Below, in pieces: positions 40,987 to 49,340 of a DNA stretch of 64,000 nucleotides. The notes beneath the pieces were generated by a model, which did not search any database, was not told the DNA's origin, and saw nothing but the letters and a program-made list of their open reading frames with translations. Source of the stretch: VRUE01 sp963703235 (GTDB taxonomy: Bacteria; Actinomycetota; Thermoleophilia; Solirubrobacterales; 70-9); NCBI GenBank assembly GCA_963703235.1, contig OY969802.1, positions 1,302,001-1,366,000 on the forward strand, written 5' to 3'. The stretch's first letter is position 1. Each line of letters begins with the position of its first letter. The position numbers were made by a program, and so were the translations under genes.

Positions 40987-41808
40987 ATGCGACCGGACCG
41001 AGACGACATCGCGGCGCCCGACCTGCCCGACGGCCTGGCCTGGGTCGGCGAGGCGCCGCAATCGATGCCGGCGCTGACGGCGGCGGGGCCGGCGCTCGTC
41101 CACTTCCTCGACTTCGCCCAGCTCAACAGCGTTCGCACGCTGCCCTACCTCTCGGAGTGGGCGCACCGTTACCGCGAGCACGGCCTGTTGACGATCGGCG
41201 TGCAGGCGCCGCGCTTCCCCTTCGGGACCGACCCTACGGCGGTGGAGAAAGGGCTGGAACGGCTCGAGGTCGACTTCCCGGTCGCGATCGACGCCGGGCA
41301 CGATCTCTGGCAGGCCTACGGCTGCACCGGCTGGCCCAGCCTCTTCCTCTGGCGCCAGGGCGGGGCGCTCGCCTGGTTCCACTTCGGCGAGGGGGAATAC
41401 GAGGCAACCGAGGAAGCGATCCAGGCGGAGCTGCGCGAACAGGACGCCCTGCGCGAGCTGCCGGCGCCGATGGAGCCGCTGCGCCCCACCGACGCCCCCG
41501 GCACCCGGGTGATGCCCCCGACCGACGAGCTCTTCCCGGGCGGCTCCTGGGAGCGACCGTGGACCGCTGGCGAGGACGGCAACCGCCTCGAGGTCCCCTA
41601 CGAAGCCGGCGGCGCCTACGCGACGGTCGAGGGAAGTGGCGAGGTCGCCGTCGAGCTGGACGGTTTGGCTGCCGCGACGGTTGCAGTCGACGGCGCCGCG
41701 CTGTATCCACTTACCGAGCACGAGCGCCACGAGCGCCACTCGCTCACCCTGCGACCTTCATCTGGCCTCCGAATCTGGTCCGTGAGCTTCGCCGCAGGCG
41801 TGCCGTAG
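40987..41808 (+). CDS. Thioredoxin-fold (DipZ/TlpA-like) protein lacking the CxxC motif
   Basis: A 273-residue protein. Residues about 20-150 follow the redoxin domain of DipZ/NHLRC2-like proteins (LVHFLDFAQLNSVRTLPYLS, the GLLTIGVQAPRFPFGTD segment, CTGWPSLFLWRQGG). The family's CxxC (normally CVNC or CINC before IRTLPYL) reads QLNS, so both catalytic cysteines are lost. The C-terminal half resembles the carbohydrate-binding-like DipZ domain (GGAYATVEGSGEVAVEL). No signal peptide is seen. It is probably a binding or scaffold protein rather than a disulfide reductase. It ends at a 113-base nested hairpin shared with ispH. Confidence 0.78.
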   Translation: MRPDRDDIAAPDLPDGLAWVGEAPQSMPALTAAGPALVHFLDFAQLNSVRTLPYLSEWAHRYREHGLLTIGVQAPRFPFGTDPTAVEKGLERLEVDFPVAIDAGHDLWQAYGCTGWPSLFLWRQGGALAWFHFGEGEYEATEEAIQAELREQDALRELPAPMEPLRPTDAPGTRVMPPTDELFPGGSWERPWTAGEDGNRLEVPYEAGGAYATVEGSGEVAVELDGLAAATVAVDGAALYPLTEHERHERHSLTLRPSSGLRIWSVSFAAGVP

Positions 41809-41815
41809 CGACGAA

Positions 41816-41928
41816 GGAGGAGTGGGGTGCTGCTCCCCGCGGCTTGTACTTTTTCCGAGGTACGGCCCGCGGACGACCGAATCCTGTCTTCGGAAAAAGT
41901 TGAGCGGGGAGTAGTGCCCCACTCCTCC
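41816..41928. repeat. 113-bp nested inverted repeat between convergent genes
   Basis: Outer arms of 25 bases (41816-41840 and 41904-41928; start GGAGGAGTGGGG) match at 22 positions. Inner arms ACTTTTTCCGA (41848-41858) and TCGGAAAAAGT (41890-41900) match perfectly. The structure fills nearly all of the gap between the thioredoxin-fold gene and ispH. It probably works as a bidirectional terminator, but it is far longer than needed. Confidence 0.8.
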
Positions 41929-41935
41929 CCCGCCT

Positions 41936-42901
41936 CTAAGCCCGCGCTGCCAGCTCCTCCCGGATCTCCTTGGGCAGCATGAAACGCACGTCCTCGTGCA
42001 CGGTCCGCAGCTCCGAGACGTCCTCGGCCCCGCGCTCGCGGAAGAACTCGATCAGGCGCTCGACCAGTTCCTCGGGGGCGCTGGCGCCGGAGGTGATGCC
42101 GACCGTCTCCACCCCCTGCAGCCACTCCTCCTGCACCTGGGTGTGGTTGTCGATCAGGTGCGAGGCGGCGCCGTGCTCGCGCGCGACCTCGACCAGGCGG
42201 TTCGAGTTGGAGGAGTTTGTCGAGCCGATCACCAACACCAGCTCGCACTCGCGGGCGAGCTGCTTGACGGCGATCTGGCGGTTGGTCGTCGCGTAGCAGA
42301 TGTCGTCTGACTTGGGGCTGACGATCGCCGGGAACTTGGCCCGCAGGGCGGCGATGATCTCGGTGGTCTCGTCGACGGAGAGCGTCGTCTGGGTGATCAG
42401 GGCGACCCGCTCGGGATCGGGCAGATCCAGCTCCGCCACCTCCTCGGCGGTCTGGACGAGGACGATGCTGCCGGGGGCCTCCCCCATCGTCCCTTCGACC
42501 TCCTCGTGGCCGGCGTGGCCGACCATCACGATCGTGTAGCCGTCGGCGGCGAAGCGGCGCGCCTCGACGTGGACCTTGGTCACCAGCGGGCAGGTGGCGT
42601 CGATCGTGCGCAGGCGGCGGGCGGCGGCGTTCTCGTGCACCGCCGGGGCGACGCCGTGGGCGGAGAAGACGACCATCTCCCCCTCCGGCACCTCGGTCTC
42701 CTCCTCGACGAAGATCGCACCGCGCTTGGCAAGCTCCTCGACCACGTGCTTGTTGTGGACGATCTCCTTGCGCACGTAGACGGGGGCGCCGTGCAGGTCG
42801 AGCGCCTTTTCGACGGTCTCGACGGCGCGGTCGACTCCGGCGCAGTAGCCGCGCGGCGCGGCAAGCAGGACCCGCTTCGGGGCGGCGACGGTGGTGCTCA
42901 T
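41936..42901 (-). CDS. ispH: 4-hydroxy-3-methylbut-2-enyl diphosphate reductase IspH
   Basis: IspH performs the last step of the MEP isoprenoid pathway, making IPP and DMAPP at a [4Fe-4S] cluster. The 321-residue protein has the three cluster cysteines in GYCAGVDRAVE, DATCPLVTKVH and CYATTNRQ, plus the substrate-site histidines and glutamate in IVHNKHV, GHAGHEEVEGTMGE. The ATG at 42901 begins just upstream of VLLAAPRGYCAGV. It depends on the SUF system encoded in this window for its cluster. It is convergent with the thioredoxin-fold gene and divergent from the wax-ester synthase gene. Confidence 0.96.
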   Translation of the reverse strand: MSTTVAAPKRVLLAAPRGYCAGVDRAVETVEKALDLHGAPVYVRKEIVHNKHVVEELAKRGAIFVEEETEVPEGEMVVFSAHGVAPAVHENAAARRLRTIDATCPLVTKVHVEARRFAADGYTIVMVGHAGHEEVEGTMGEAPGSIVLVQTAEEVAELDLPDPERVALITQTTLSVDETTEIIAALRAKFPAIVSPKSDDICYATTNRQIAVKQLARECELVLVIGSTNSSNSNRLVEVAREHGAASHLIDNHTQVQEEWLQGVETVGITSGASAPEELVERLIEFFRERGAEDVSELRTVHEDVRFMLPKEIREELAARA

Positions 42902-42981
42902 CCCCAGCAGGGTACCGGTGGCCGGCTTGCGGCCGGGGCGGCCGGCGGGACGGGATCGCGCGACCGGGCTAGCCTGTCGGA

Positions 42982-44397
42982 ATGAGCACCGCAGGCGACC
43001 ATCTCGAGCGGCTGACCGCGGTCGACGCCTCGTTCCTGACCAACGAGAGCTCCTCCAGCCACATGCACATCGGCGGCATCCTCATCTTCGAGGGGCCACC
43101 GCCCCTTTACGTCGACCTGGTGGAGCACGTGCGGGGGCGCCTGGACCAGGTGCCGCGCTTCCGGCAGTGCCTCGTGGTGCCGCCGCTGGAGGCCGGGCGA
43201 CCGCTCTGGGCCGACGACGTCAACTTCAATCTCCGCTACCACATCCGCCACACCGCGCTGCCCGAACCGGGTGGCGAGGCCCAGCTGAAACGACTCGCCG
43301 CCCGGGTCTTCTCCCAGCAGCTGGACCGCTCCAAGCCGCTCTGGGAGATGTGGCTGGTGCAGGGACTGGAGCGGGACCGCTTCGCGATCCTGACCAAGAC
43401 CCACCACGCGATGGTCGACGGCATCTCCGGCGTCGACATCGGCACCGTGCTCTTCGACCTCGAGCCGGTACCGGCGCCGACCAAGGTCGAAGACGGTTGG
43501 CAGCCCCAACCGGCCCCGACGACCAGGCATCTGCTGGCGCGCGGCGCCAGCGACGCCGCGGCGACGCCGGTGAAGCTGGCCGAGCGCGCCGCCGCCGCGA
43601 TGCGCCACCCGGAGAGCGCCGCCAAGCGCCTGGTCGAGGCGCTGGAGGGAGTGAGCGAGGTGGTCGGGGCGTTCGCCGACCCGGCGCCCGACGTCCCGCT
43701 CAACCAGCCGATCGGCCCGCACCGCCGCTTCACCTGGGCGCGCTCGGAGCTGGCCACCTTCAAACGGATCAAGGACACGCTGGGCGGCACGGTCAACGAC
43801 GTCGTCCTCGCGGTGGTCACCGGCGCCCTGCGAACCTGGCTGCACACGCGGGGCATCCGCACCGAGGGCCTCGAGCTGCGAGCGCTGGTGCCGGTCTCGA
43901 TCCGGACCGAGGACGAGCGCGGCGAGCTGGGCAACCGCCTGGCGGCGATGCGCGGGCCGCTGCCCGTCTACGTCGAGGACCCGGTGCGGCGACTGCGGGT
44001 CGTCAGCGAGCAGATGGAGGGGCTGAAGCGCTCCAAGCAGGCGCTCGGCGCCGAGGTGATCGCCCGCTTCAACGACTTCGCGCCGCCGACGCTGCTGGCG
44101 CAGGCGGCGAGGATCAACTTCTCGACCCGGCTCTTCAACCTGATCGTCACCAACGTGCCGGGCCCGCAGATTCCCCTCTACGTGCTCGGCCGCGAGCTGC
44201 AGGAGGTCTTCCCGGTCGCCTTCCTGCCGCCGAACCACGCCCTGGCGGTGGCGATCATGAGCTACAACGGCCGCATCTGCTTCGGCCTATTGGCCGACTA
44301 CGACTCGATGGAGGACGTCGAAACCGTCGCCTGCGGCATCGAGGAGTCGCTGGCCGAGCTGGAGGAGGCCGCGTCCGCGGCCGCCGCCCCGGCCTGA
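42982..44397 (+). CDS. Wax ester synthase/diacylglycerol acyltransferase (WS/DGAT)
   Basis: A 471-residue acyltransferase that makes triacylglycerol or wax esters for storage. It starts with the family's LERLTAVDASFLTNESSSSH block and has the catalytic HHAMVDGISG motif (HHxxxDG), the NDVVLAVVTGALRTWL helix and the late NVPGPQIPLYVLG and SYNGRICFGLLADY blocks. Such enzymes are frequent in oil-accumulating actinobacteria. The ATG at 42982 is the only sensible start. The fxsA gene follows 37 bases later on the same strand. Confidence 0.94.
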   Translation: MSTAGDHLERLTAVDASFLTNESSSSHMHIGGILIFEGPPPLYVDLVEHVRGRLDQVPRFRQCLVVPPLEAGRPLWADDVNFNLRYHIRHTALPEPGGEAQLKRLAARVFSQQLDRSKPLWEMWLVQGLERDRFAILTKTHHAMVDGISGVDIGTVLFDLEPVPAPTKVEDGWQPQPAPTTRHLLARGASDAAATPVKLAERAAAAMRHPESAAKRLVEALEGVSEVVGAFADPAPDVPLNQPIGPHRRFTWARSELATFKRIKDTLGGTVNDVVLAVVTGALRTWLHTRGIRTEGLELRALVPVSIRTEDERGELGNRLAAMRGPLPVYVEDPVRRLRVVSEQMEGLKRSKQALGAEVIARFNDFAPPTLLAQAARINFSTRLFNLIVTNVPGPQIPLYVLGRELQEVFPVAFLPPNHALAVAIMSYNGRICFGLLADYDSMEDVETVACGIEESLAELEEAASAAAAPA

Positions 44398-44434
44398 GCG
44401 CTGCCCCAACGGCCACCCCCACTAGGGTTGAACC

Positions 44435-44929
44435 GTGGCCCTCCTAGTCGCCCTCTTCATCGTCGTCCCGATCGTCGAGCTGTACGTGATCATCCAGGTC
44501 GGCCAGGCGATCGGCGTCGCGCCGACCCTGGCGCTGCTCCTCGCCGACGCGTTGCTCGGCTCCCTGCTGCTGCGCCACCAGGGTCGCGGCGCCTGGCGCC
44601 GCTTCAACGAGGCGCTCGAACAGCGGCGCTTCCCCGGTCGCGAGGTCGCGGACGGCGCGATGATCGTCGTCGGCGGCACCCTGCTGCTGACGCCGGGCTT
44701 CGTCACCGACGTCGTCGGCCTGTTGCTGCTGATCCCGCCGACCCGGGCGATCCTGAGGCGCCTGCTGCACGGCTACTTCGGCAGGCGCTTCGTTCTCGTC
44801 GACATCGGTTCCCGGGCAGCGAAGCGCGCCCCAGCCCGCTCATACGACTTCGACGGATCCGCAGAGGAGATTCCGCCAGGTGCCCCACCCTCCGGACACG
44901 ATCCCGGCGACCCCCAACTGCCGAGGTAA
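44435..44929 (+). CDS. fxsA: FxsA family membrane protein
   Basis: A 164-residue protein of the FxsA family (phage-exclusion suppressor, COG3030). It has an N-terminal helix with FIVVPIVELYVIIQVGQAIG, a second helix GVAPTLALLLADALLGSLLL, then EVADGAMIVVGGTLLLTPGF, VTDVVGLLLLIPPTRA and a cytoplasmic tail. The molecular role is unclear; in enterobacteria it prevents F-plasmid exclusion of phage T7. The GTG start at 44435 places the first helix at residue 2. Confidence 0.88.
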   Translation: MALLVALFIVVPIVELYVIIQVGQAIGVAPTLALLLADALLGSLLLRHQGRGAWRRFNEALEQRRFPGREVADGAMIVVGGTLLLTPGFVTDVVGLLLLIPPTRAILRRLLHGYFGRRFVLVDIGSRAAKRAPARSYDFDGSAEEIPPGAPPSGHDPGDPQLPR

Positions 44930-45054
44930 GGACAGCCCGCGCGCGCTGTCCTCGCGCAACCGAGCGCTTGATCCGGCCAGTCCACCTCTGTAACGTCCGC
45001 TGACCAATCTGAAGACCGCGCCTGCTGCAGGGGAGGCGCAGAAAAGGAGAGCGA

Positions 45055-45642
45055 GTGAAGCACCCTATCTCTCGTACGACGCTCATCGCCCTGACCGGTG
45101 TGGTGGCGGTGACCGCGATGGCCGGACCGGCGTCGGCTGGCGACGGCACCCAGGCCCAGACGTCGCAAGGCGTCGAGAACACGATCTTCATCAAAGGCGG
45201 GAAAGACACCCTCCGCTTCGTCGGGCCCGCGACCATCGTGGCGGGCGAAGAGCTCAAAGTGGTCAATCAGACCAAAGCCAGCAAAGTCGGGCCGCACACC
45301 ATCTCGCTGGCAACCGAGTCGGTGCTCCCGAAGACCCGCAAAGCACGGAAGCAGTGCTTCACCCCAGGCCACATCTGCAAAGAGATCGCCGATTGGCATG
45401 GGGTCAAAGGCAACGGCCCGCCGACCAAGAACCCGGCCAATGCCGGCAAAGCGGGCTGGGACACGATGGGGACGCTGAGCAAGAACGGCGACTCCTGGTT
45501 CACCGGGCAGAAACCGGAAGCCTCCTTCGCACAACCCGTCACCGTCGACACCTCCGGCGGGCCCCAGGAGATCCATTTCATCTGTGCGATCCACGCCTGG
45601 ATGCAGGGCTCGATCGAGGTGCTGCCTCCTAGCGGGAGCTAA
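45055..45642 (+). CDS. Secreted cupredoxin-like copper protein
   Basis: A 195-residue exported protein with a Sec signal peptide (RTTLIALTGVVAVTAMAGPA, cleavage near ASA). It has a cupredoxin beta-sandwich: VGPATIVAGEELKVVNQTKA, a ligand His in VGPHTISLATE, and the C-terminal copper loop ICAIHAWMQGSIEV (C-x2-H-x3-M), the pattern of plastocyanin-like blue copper proteins. An insertion with two cysteines (QCFTPGHIC) lies between. The next gene encodes a multicopper oxidase, which may exchange electrons with it. The GTG start at 45055 follows AAAAGGAGAG. Confidence 0.85.
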   Translation: MKHPISRTTLIALTGVVAVTAMAGPASAGDGTQAQTSQGVENTIFIKGGKDTLRFVGPATIVAGEELKVVNQTKASKVGPHTISLATESVLPKTRKARKQCFTPGHICKEIADWHGVKGNGPPTKNPANAGKAGWDTMGTLSKNGDSWFTGQKPEASFAQPVTVDTSGGPQEIHFICAIHAWMQGSIEVLPPSGS

Positions 45643-47242
45643 AGCGGCTACCCCTCCCCCAAATCCACGGCGCCTGGGACGCCGAGCGTTCCTCGGCGTC
45701 CTGGGGGGCGGGGCAGCCTCGCTGTTCCTGCCGGGATGGACGGGGCGGGTGCGCTCCGTCCCATTCGCGCCGGCCAAGGCGTCCAGGGGGCGGGGGGTCG
45801 CGCCGTTCCGCGCGCCGCTCCCGATTCCGCGGGAGCTCGACGGCGCCGACCTCCGGCTTCCGATTCGCGAGGCGGAGGTTCAGGTATTGCCCGGTGCGAA
45901 GACGAGGATGTGGACCTACGGCGGAACCTTCCCGGGGCCCACGATCAGGCGACCGGCGGGCCACCGCACCAAGGTCACGTTCGACCATCAGCTCCCGCGC
46001 GAGGCCGGGGAGCTCACCGTCCACCTCCACGGGGGCCACAACCGCACCCAGTTCGACGGCCAGCCCGGCGGGCTGACCGCGTCGCACCCGAGGTCGCTCT
46101 TCTGCGACATCCCGGACGGTCTGCCGCTGAAGAAATCCGGAAACGACCTGCTGATCGGACCCGGGGACCGGAAAACGTACGTCTACGACCTCCGAGAAAG
46201 AGGCCGCCCCGAACGGGCGGCCTTCCAGTGGTACCACGACCACCGGCTCGACCACACGGCCCGCAACGTCTGGCGCGGCCTGGCGGGGATGTGGATCGTC
46301 GAGGACGACTTCGAGCGATCTCTGCCTCTGCCCTCCGGCGAGCGAGACGTCGCCCTGATGATCGCCGAGCGAAGCTTCGATCGGCACAACCAGCTCACCG
46401 ACCCCTTCGCTGGTCTGCGCCCGCCCGCCGACGGCGTAATCGGCCACAGCGTCCTGGTCAACGGCGCCTACATGCCGCACCACGCCGTAACGCCGCAGCG
46501 CCACCGCCTGCGCATTCTCAACGCCTCCAGCTTTCGTGCCTACAATCTCCAGCTCTCCAACCGGATGGAGATGGCCCAGATCGCCACCGATAGCGGCTTG
46601 ATGCCAAGGCCGGTGCGCCGCCGCGAGGCGCTGATAGGTCCGGGGGAGCGAGTGGAGCTGATCGTCGACTTCGCGGCCCTTGCCGGCCAGTCGCTGGAGC
46701 TGCGCAGCGGTCCCCGCGACGACGGAAGGCGCGGCGCGGGATCGCGGCCGTATGTCGGGGCGCTGATGCAGTTCCGGGTCGGATCGAGGCGGATGCCCGA
46801 CAGGACCCGAGTGCCCCACAGGCTGCGGCCCCTGCCGGACTGGACCAAACACGTCTCTCGGACCCCCGACCGCACTTGGACGATCTCGATCGGCGGTTAC
46901 TTCACCCCGACCTGGACGATCAACGGCAAGACCTTCAACCCCGCCCGCGCCGACGCCTTCCCGGTCCTCGGAACGACCGAGACCTGGGAGATCGTGAACC
47001 GGACCAACGTCGCCCACGTGATGCACATGCACCACACCGACTGGTACCTGCTCGCCCGGGACGGCAAGCGACCGCCCCCCTGGGAAGACTGCCTCAAGGA
47101 GACCTTCTTCGTGCATCCGGGGGAGAAGATCCTCGTCGCGGGACATTTCTCCGACTACACCGGCAAGTTCGTGATCCACTGCCACATGCTCGACCACGAG
47201 GACCACGGCTTGATGGCTCAGTTCCAGGTCGTCAGGCGCTGA
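45584..47242 (+). CDS. Exported multicopper oxidase (Tat-type signal)
   Basis: A copper oxidase of CotA/SufI-like type. The N-terminal twin-arginine signal is RRLGRRAFLGVLGGGAASLF. Copper sites are HLHGGHN, QWYHDHRLD, AHVMHMHHTDW and the strongest diagnostic HCHMLDHEDHGLM (HCHxxxHExxxM, holding the type-1 and type-3 ligands). Substrate could be metals, phenols or bilirubin. The first usable in-frame start is GTG 45584, inside the preceding cupredoxin gene (59-base overlap); the true start may be a rare codon later, close to the Tat motif. The gene pair likely forms a periplasmic/extracellular redox couple. Confidence 0.88.
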   Translation: MRSTPGCRARSRCCLLAGAKAATPPPNPRRLGRRAFLGVLGGGAASLFLPGWTGRVRSVPFAPAKASRGRGVAPFRAPLPIPRELDGADLRLPIREAEVQVLPGAKTRMWTYGGTFPGPTIRRPAGHRTKVTFDHQLPREAGELTVHLHGGHNRTQFDGQPGGLTASHPRSLFCDIPDGLPLKKSGNDLLIGPGDRKTYVYDLRERGRPERAAFQWYHDHRLDHTARNVWRGLAGMWIVEDDFERSLPLPSGERDVALMIAERSFDRHNQLTDPFAGLRPPADGVIGHSVLVNGAYMPHHAVTPQRHRLRILNASSFRAYNLQLSNRMEMAQIATDSGLMPRPVRRREALIGPGERVELIVDFAALAGQSLELRSGPRDDGRRGAGSRPYVGALMQFRVGSRRMPDRTRVPHRLRPLPDWTKHVSRTPDRTWTISIGGYFTPTWTINGKTFNPARADAFPVLGTTETWEIVNRTNVAHVMHMHHTDWYLLARDGKRPPPWEDCLKETFFVHPGEKILVAGHFSDYTGKFVIHCHMLDHEDHGLMAQFQVVRR

Positions 47243-47280
47243 GCCTCACACCGGCTCGATCCGGGTGGATCTGGCCGCGG

Positions 47281-47598
47281 TCAGAACCCAAGTGCGAACT
47301 TAGCGTCCTCGGACATCATCTCCGGGGACCAGGGGGGGTCGAAGATCATCTTCGGGTGGACGGCGCTGACGCCGGGGAGGTCACCGACGAACTCCTTCAT
47401 CTGCTCGGAGACCTGGGGGCCGATCGGGCAGGCCGGCGTCGTGAGGGTGAAGGTGACGTAGACGTCCTCGTTCTCGATGTCGACGTCGTAGACGAGCCCG
47501 AGGGAGACGAAGTCGAGCCCCAGCTCGGGGTCGATCACCTCCTCGAGCGCCTCGAGGACATCGTCCTCGGTCAGCACGTCGGTTTGGTTCTCAGCCAT
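47281..47598 (-). CDS. SufT/PaaD-like (MIP18 family) Fe-S maturation protein
   Basis: A 105-residue DUF59/MIP18 domain protein. It has DDVLEALEEVIDPELGLDFV, then SLGLVYDVDIENEDVYVTFT and the conserved cysteine loop TLTTPACPIGPQVSEQ. In Actinobacteria this is the typical SufT encoded last in suf operons, where it supports Fe-S maturation. Here it is alone, about 14 kb from sufD. A PaaD-like role in phenylacetate oxidation is unlikely because no paa genes are present. The gene is preceded by a long hairpin shared with the sufS region. Confidence 0.86.
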   Translation of the reverse strand: MAENQTDVLTEDDVLEALEEVIDPELGLDFVSLGLVYDVDIENEDVYVTFTLTTPACPIGPQVSEQMKEFVGDLPGVSAVHPKMIFDPPWSPEMMSEDAKFALGF

Positions 47599-47612
47599 CG
47601 GCCCATGGTAGC

Positions 47613-47658
47613 CGCAGCCGACTTTGACCCCACCATAGGGGGGTCAAAGTCGGCTGCG
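47613..47658. repeat. Perfect 19-bp inverted repeat upstream of the SufT-like gene
   Basis: CGCAGCCGACTTTGACCCC (47613-47631) and its exact reverse complement (47640-47658) enclose an 8-base loop ACCATAGG. The inner 24 bases fit the same TTGACC-N3-CCATAG-N3-GGTCAA pattern as the repeat after sufS. It lies 5 bases after the GNAT gene in the direction of transcription and could terminate that gene. Confidence 0.85.
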
Positions 47659-47663
47659 CGAAG

Positions 47664-48209
47664 CTATGGCTCGGGCGGCAGCGGCTCCGCCGGAGACCCC
47701 TCGCCCGCCGGCTCCAGCTCCAGCTGCCACCAGCCGACATCGCGCCAGGCGCCGGCCTTCCAGCCGATCCGGCGGTAGACGCCGACCGCGACAAACCCGA
47801 GGCTCTCGTGGAGGGCGACGCTGGCCTCGTTGGGCAGGGTGATCCCGGCGCAGGCCACCTGGAAGCGCTGCCTGCGCAGCCGCTCCAGCAGCTCCACGTA
47901 GAGCGCCCGGCCGCAGCCCTCACCGCGCCGATCTTCGTCCACGTAGACGGACACGTCGGCCGCCCAGCGGTAGGCCGCTCGCAAGCGGTGTGGGCAGCCG
48001 TACGCGTAGCCGACGACCTCGCCGTCGCGCTCGGCGACGAGCCAGGGATGGGTCTTGGTCGTGCGAGCGATGCGCTCGGCGAGCTGGACGGCGTCCGGCG
48101 GCTCCTCCTCGAAAGAGACCGCGCTTGCCTCGACGTGGGGCGCGTAGATGGCGGCGCAGGCGGCTGCATCGCGGTGCGGATCGGCGCTGCGAATGGTCGC
48201 TGGCTTCAT
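47664..48209 (-). CDS. GNAT N-acetyltransferase, phosphinothricin-acetyltransferase-like
   Basis: A 181-residue GNAT protein of the Pat/YncA type. It has the N-terminal IRSADPHRDAAACAAIYAPH and VEASAVSFEEEPP blocks, the acetyl-CoA loop VDEDRRGEGCGRALYVELL, and the late LHESLGFVAVGVYRRIGWK. The family acetylates amino-acid analogues such as phosphinothricin or methionine sulfoximine, or the N-termini of small amines. The ATG at 48209 starts directly before the beta-1 strand. It ends at the 19-bp inverted repeat. Confidence 0.88.
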   Translation of the reverse strand: MKPATIRSADPHRDAAACAAIYAPHVEASAVSFEEEPPDAVQLAERIARTTKTHPWLVAERDGEVVGYAYGCPHRLRAAYRWAADVSVYVDEDRRGEGCGRALYVELLERLRRQRFQVACAGITLPNEASVALHESLGFVAVGVYRRIGWKAGAWRDVGWWQLELEPAGEGSPAEPLPPEP

Positions 48210-48243
48210 AGCCTTGGCCGCCGCTTAATAGGCTGCCGGGTCG

Positions 48244-48639
48244 ATGAGCGGGAACCCTAGCCAGATCCAGCGGCGGTCGATCGGCGTCGTCTTCTCCGAC
48301 GGCGGCCTGCTGGCGGTAAGCGCCGCCCGCCCCAGCGGGGCGGGCGGGCACGGCGAGGAGCGGGTCAGCGCGGTGCTTTGCGGCCCGGACGGGGCTCCGG
48401 TCGAGGTCTCCGAGGCGCTGCTCTCGACCGAGTACGGCGAGGACGGCGTGCAGCGCCGGGCGACGCTGGAGCTGTGGGTCGACGGCGAAGAGGGCAAGCC
48501 GCTGCGCGGCGCCGGGACCCTGATCAGCGCCGCCAAGGTGCGGCAGGAGGGCTTGAACGCCGACATCGCCTTCTTCCGCTGGTCGGTCGAGGGGCGCGAC
48601 GGCCTCGGCCACTACGAGGTGGTCCGGGCCGATGGCTGA
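48244..48639 (+). CDS. Conserved hypothetical protein coupled to a HAD phosphatase
   Basis: A 131-residue, beta-rich soluble protein with SIGVVFSDGGLLAVSAARPS near the start and an acidic middle (YGEDGVQRRATLELWVDGEE). It has no signal peptide or membrane helix. Its end overlaps the start of the HAD gene by 8 bases, so the two are translated together and may act on one pathway. I do not recognise the family. Confidence 0.6.
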   Translation: MSGNPSQIQRRSIGVVFSDGGLLAVSAARPSGAGGHGEERVSAVLCGPDGAPVEVSEALLSTEYGEDGVQRRATLELWVDGEEGKPLRGAGTLISAAKVRQEGLNADIAFFRWSVEGRDGLGHYEVVRADG

Positions 48640-49288
48640 GGAGAACGGCACCCAGGCGGTGATCTCCGACTTCGGCGGCGTCCTCACCACTCCCCTGATC
48701 CAGTCCTTCATGGCCTTTCAGGACCAGACCGGGATCACGACCGAGGTGCTGGGCAAGGCGATGCAGGCAGCCACCGAGGCCAACGGCGACAACCCTCTCT
48801 TCGAGATGGAGCGGGGCGAGATAACCGAGGTCGCCTTCCTCGAGCAGCTGACCGAGAGCCTCGAGCCCCTGCTCGGCCACCGCCCCGAGATGCACCGCTT
48901 CAAAGAGATCTACTTCGAGGCGCTGGAGCCGAACCCGCCGATGATCGACCTGATGCGCGAGCTGAAGGGCAGCGGCTACCGGATGGCGATGCTGACCAAC
49001 AACGTCAAGGAGTGGGAGCCGCTCTGGCGTTCGATGCTGCCGGTCGACGAGATCTTCGAGACCGTCGTCGACTCCGGCTTCGTCGGCTGCCGCAAGCCGG
49101 AATCCCGCATCTACGCGCTGACCCTGGAGCGGATCGGGATGCCGGCGGAGGCCTGCCTCTTCGTCGACGACGTCCTCGTCAACTGCGAGGGCGCGGAAAA
49201 GGCTGGGATCGAGGCCGTTCACTTCCAGGACAACGAGCAGGCGATTTCAGAGATCAGGAAGACCCTGGAACCCGAAAACCAAGCGTGA
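48632..49288 (+). CDS. HAD-superfamily hydrolase
   Basis: A 218-residue HAD hydrolase of the epoxide-hydrolase-N/haloacid dehalogenase subgroup. Motif I is SDFGGVLTT (the usual DxDxT/V form reads DFGGV), motif II AMLTNNVKEWEP, motif III CRKPESRIYALTLERIG, motif IV FVDDVLVNCEGAEKAGI. A helical cap is inserted after motif I. It probably dephosphorylates a small metabolite. It overlaps the preceding hypothetical gene. Confidence 0.88.
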   Translation: MAEENGTQAVISDFGGVLTTPLIQSFMAFQDQTGITTEVLGKAMQAATEANGDNPLFEMERGEITEVAFLEQLTESLEPLLGHRPEMHRFKEIYFEALEPNPPMIDLMRELKGSGYRMAMLTNNVKEWEPLWRSMLPVDEIFETVVDSGFVGCRKPESRIYALTLERIGMPAEACLFVDDVLVNCEGAEKAGIEAVHFQDNEQAISEIRKTLEPENQA

Positions 49289-49340
49289 CCCGATCCGATC
49301 GACCGAGGACCCCGAGATGCGCCGGTTTGCAGGGTTCCAG

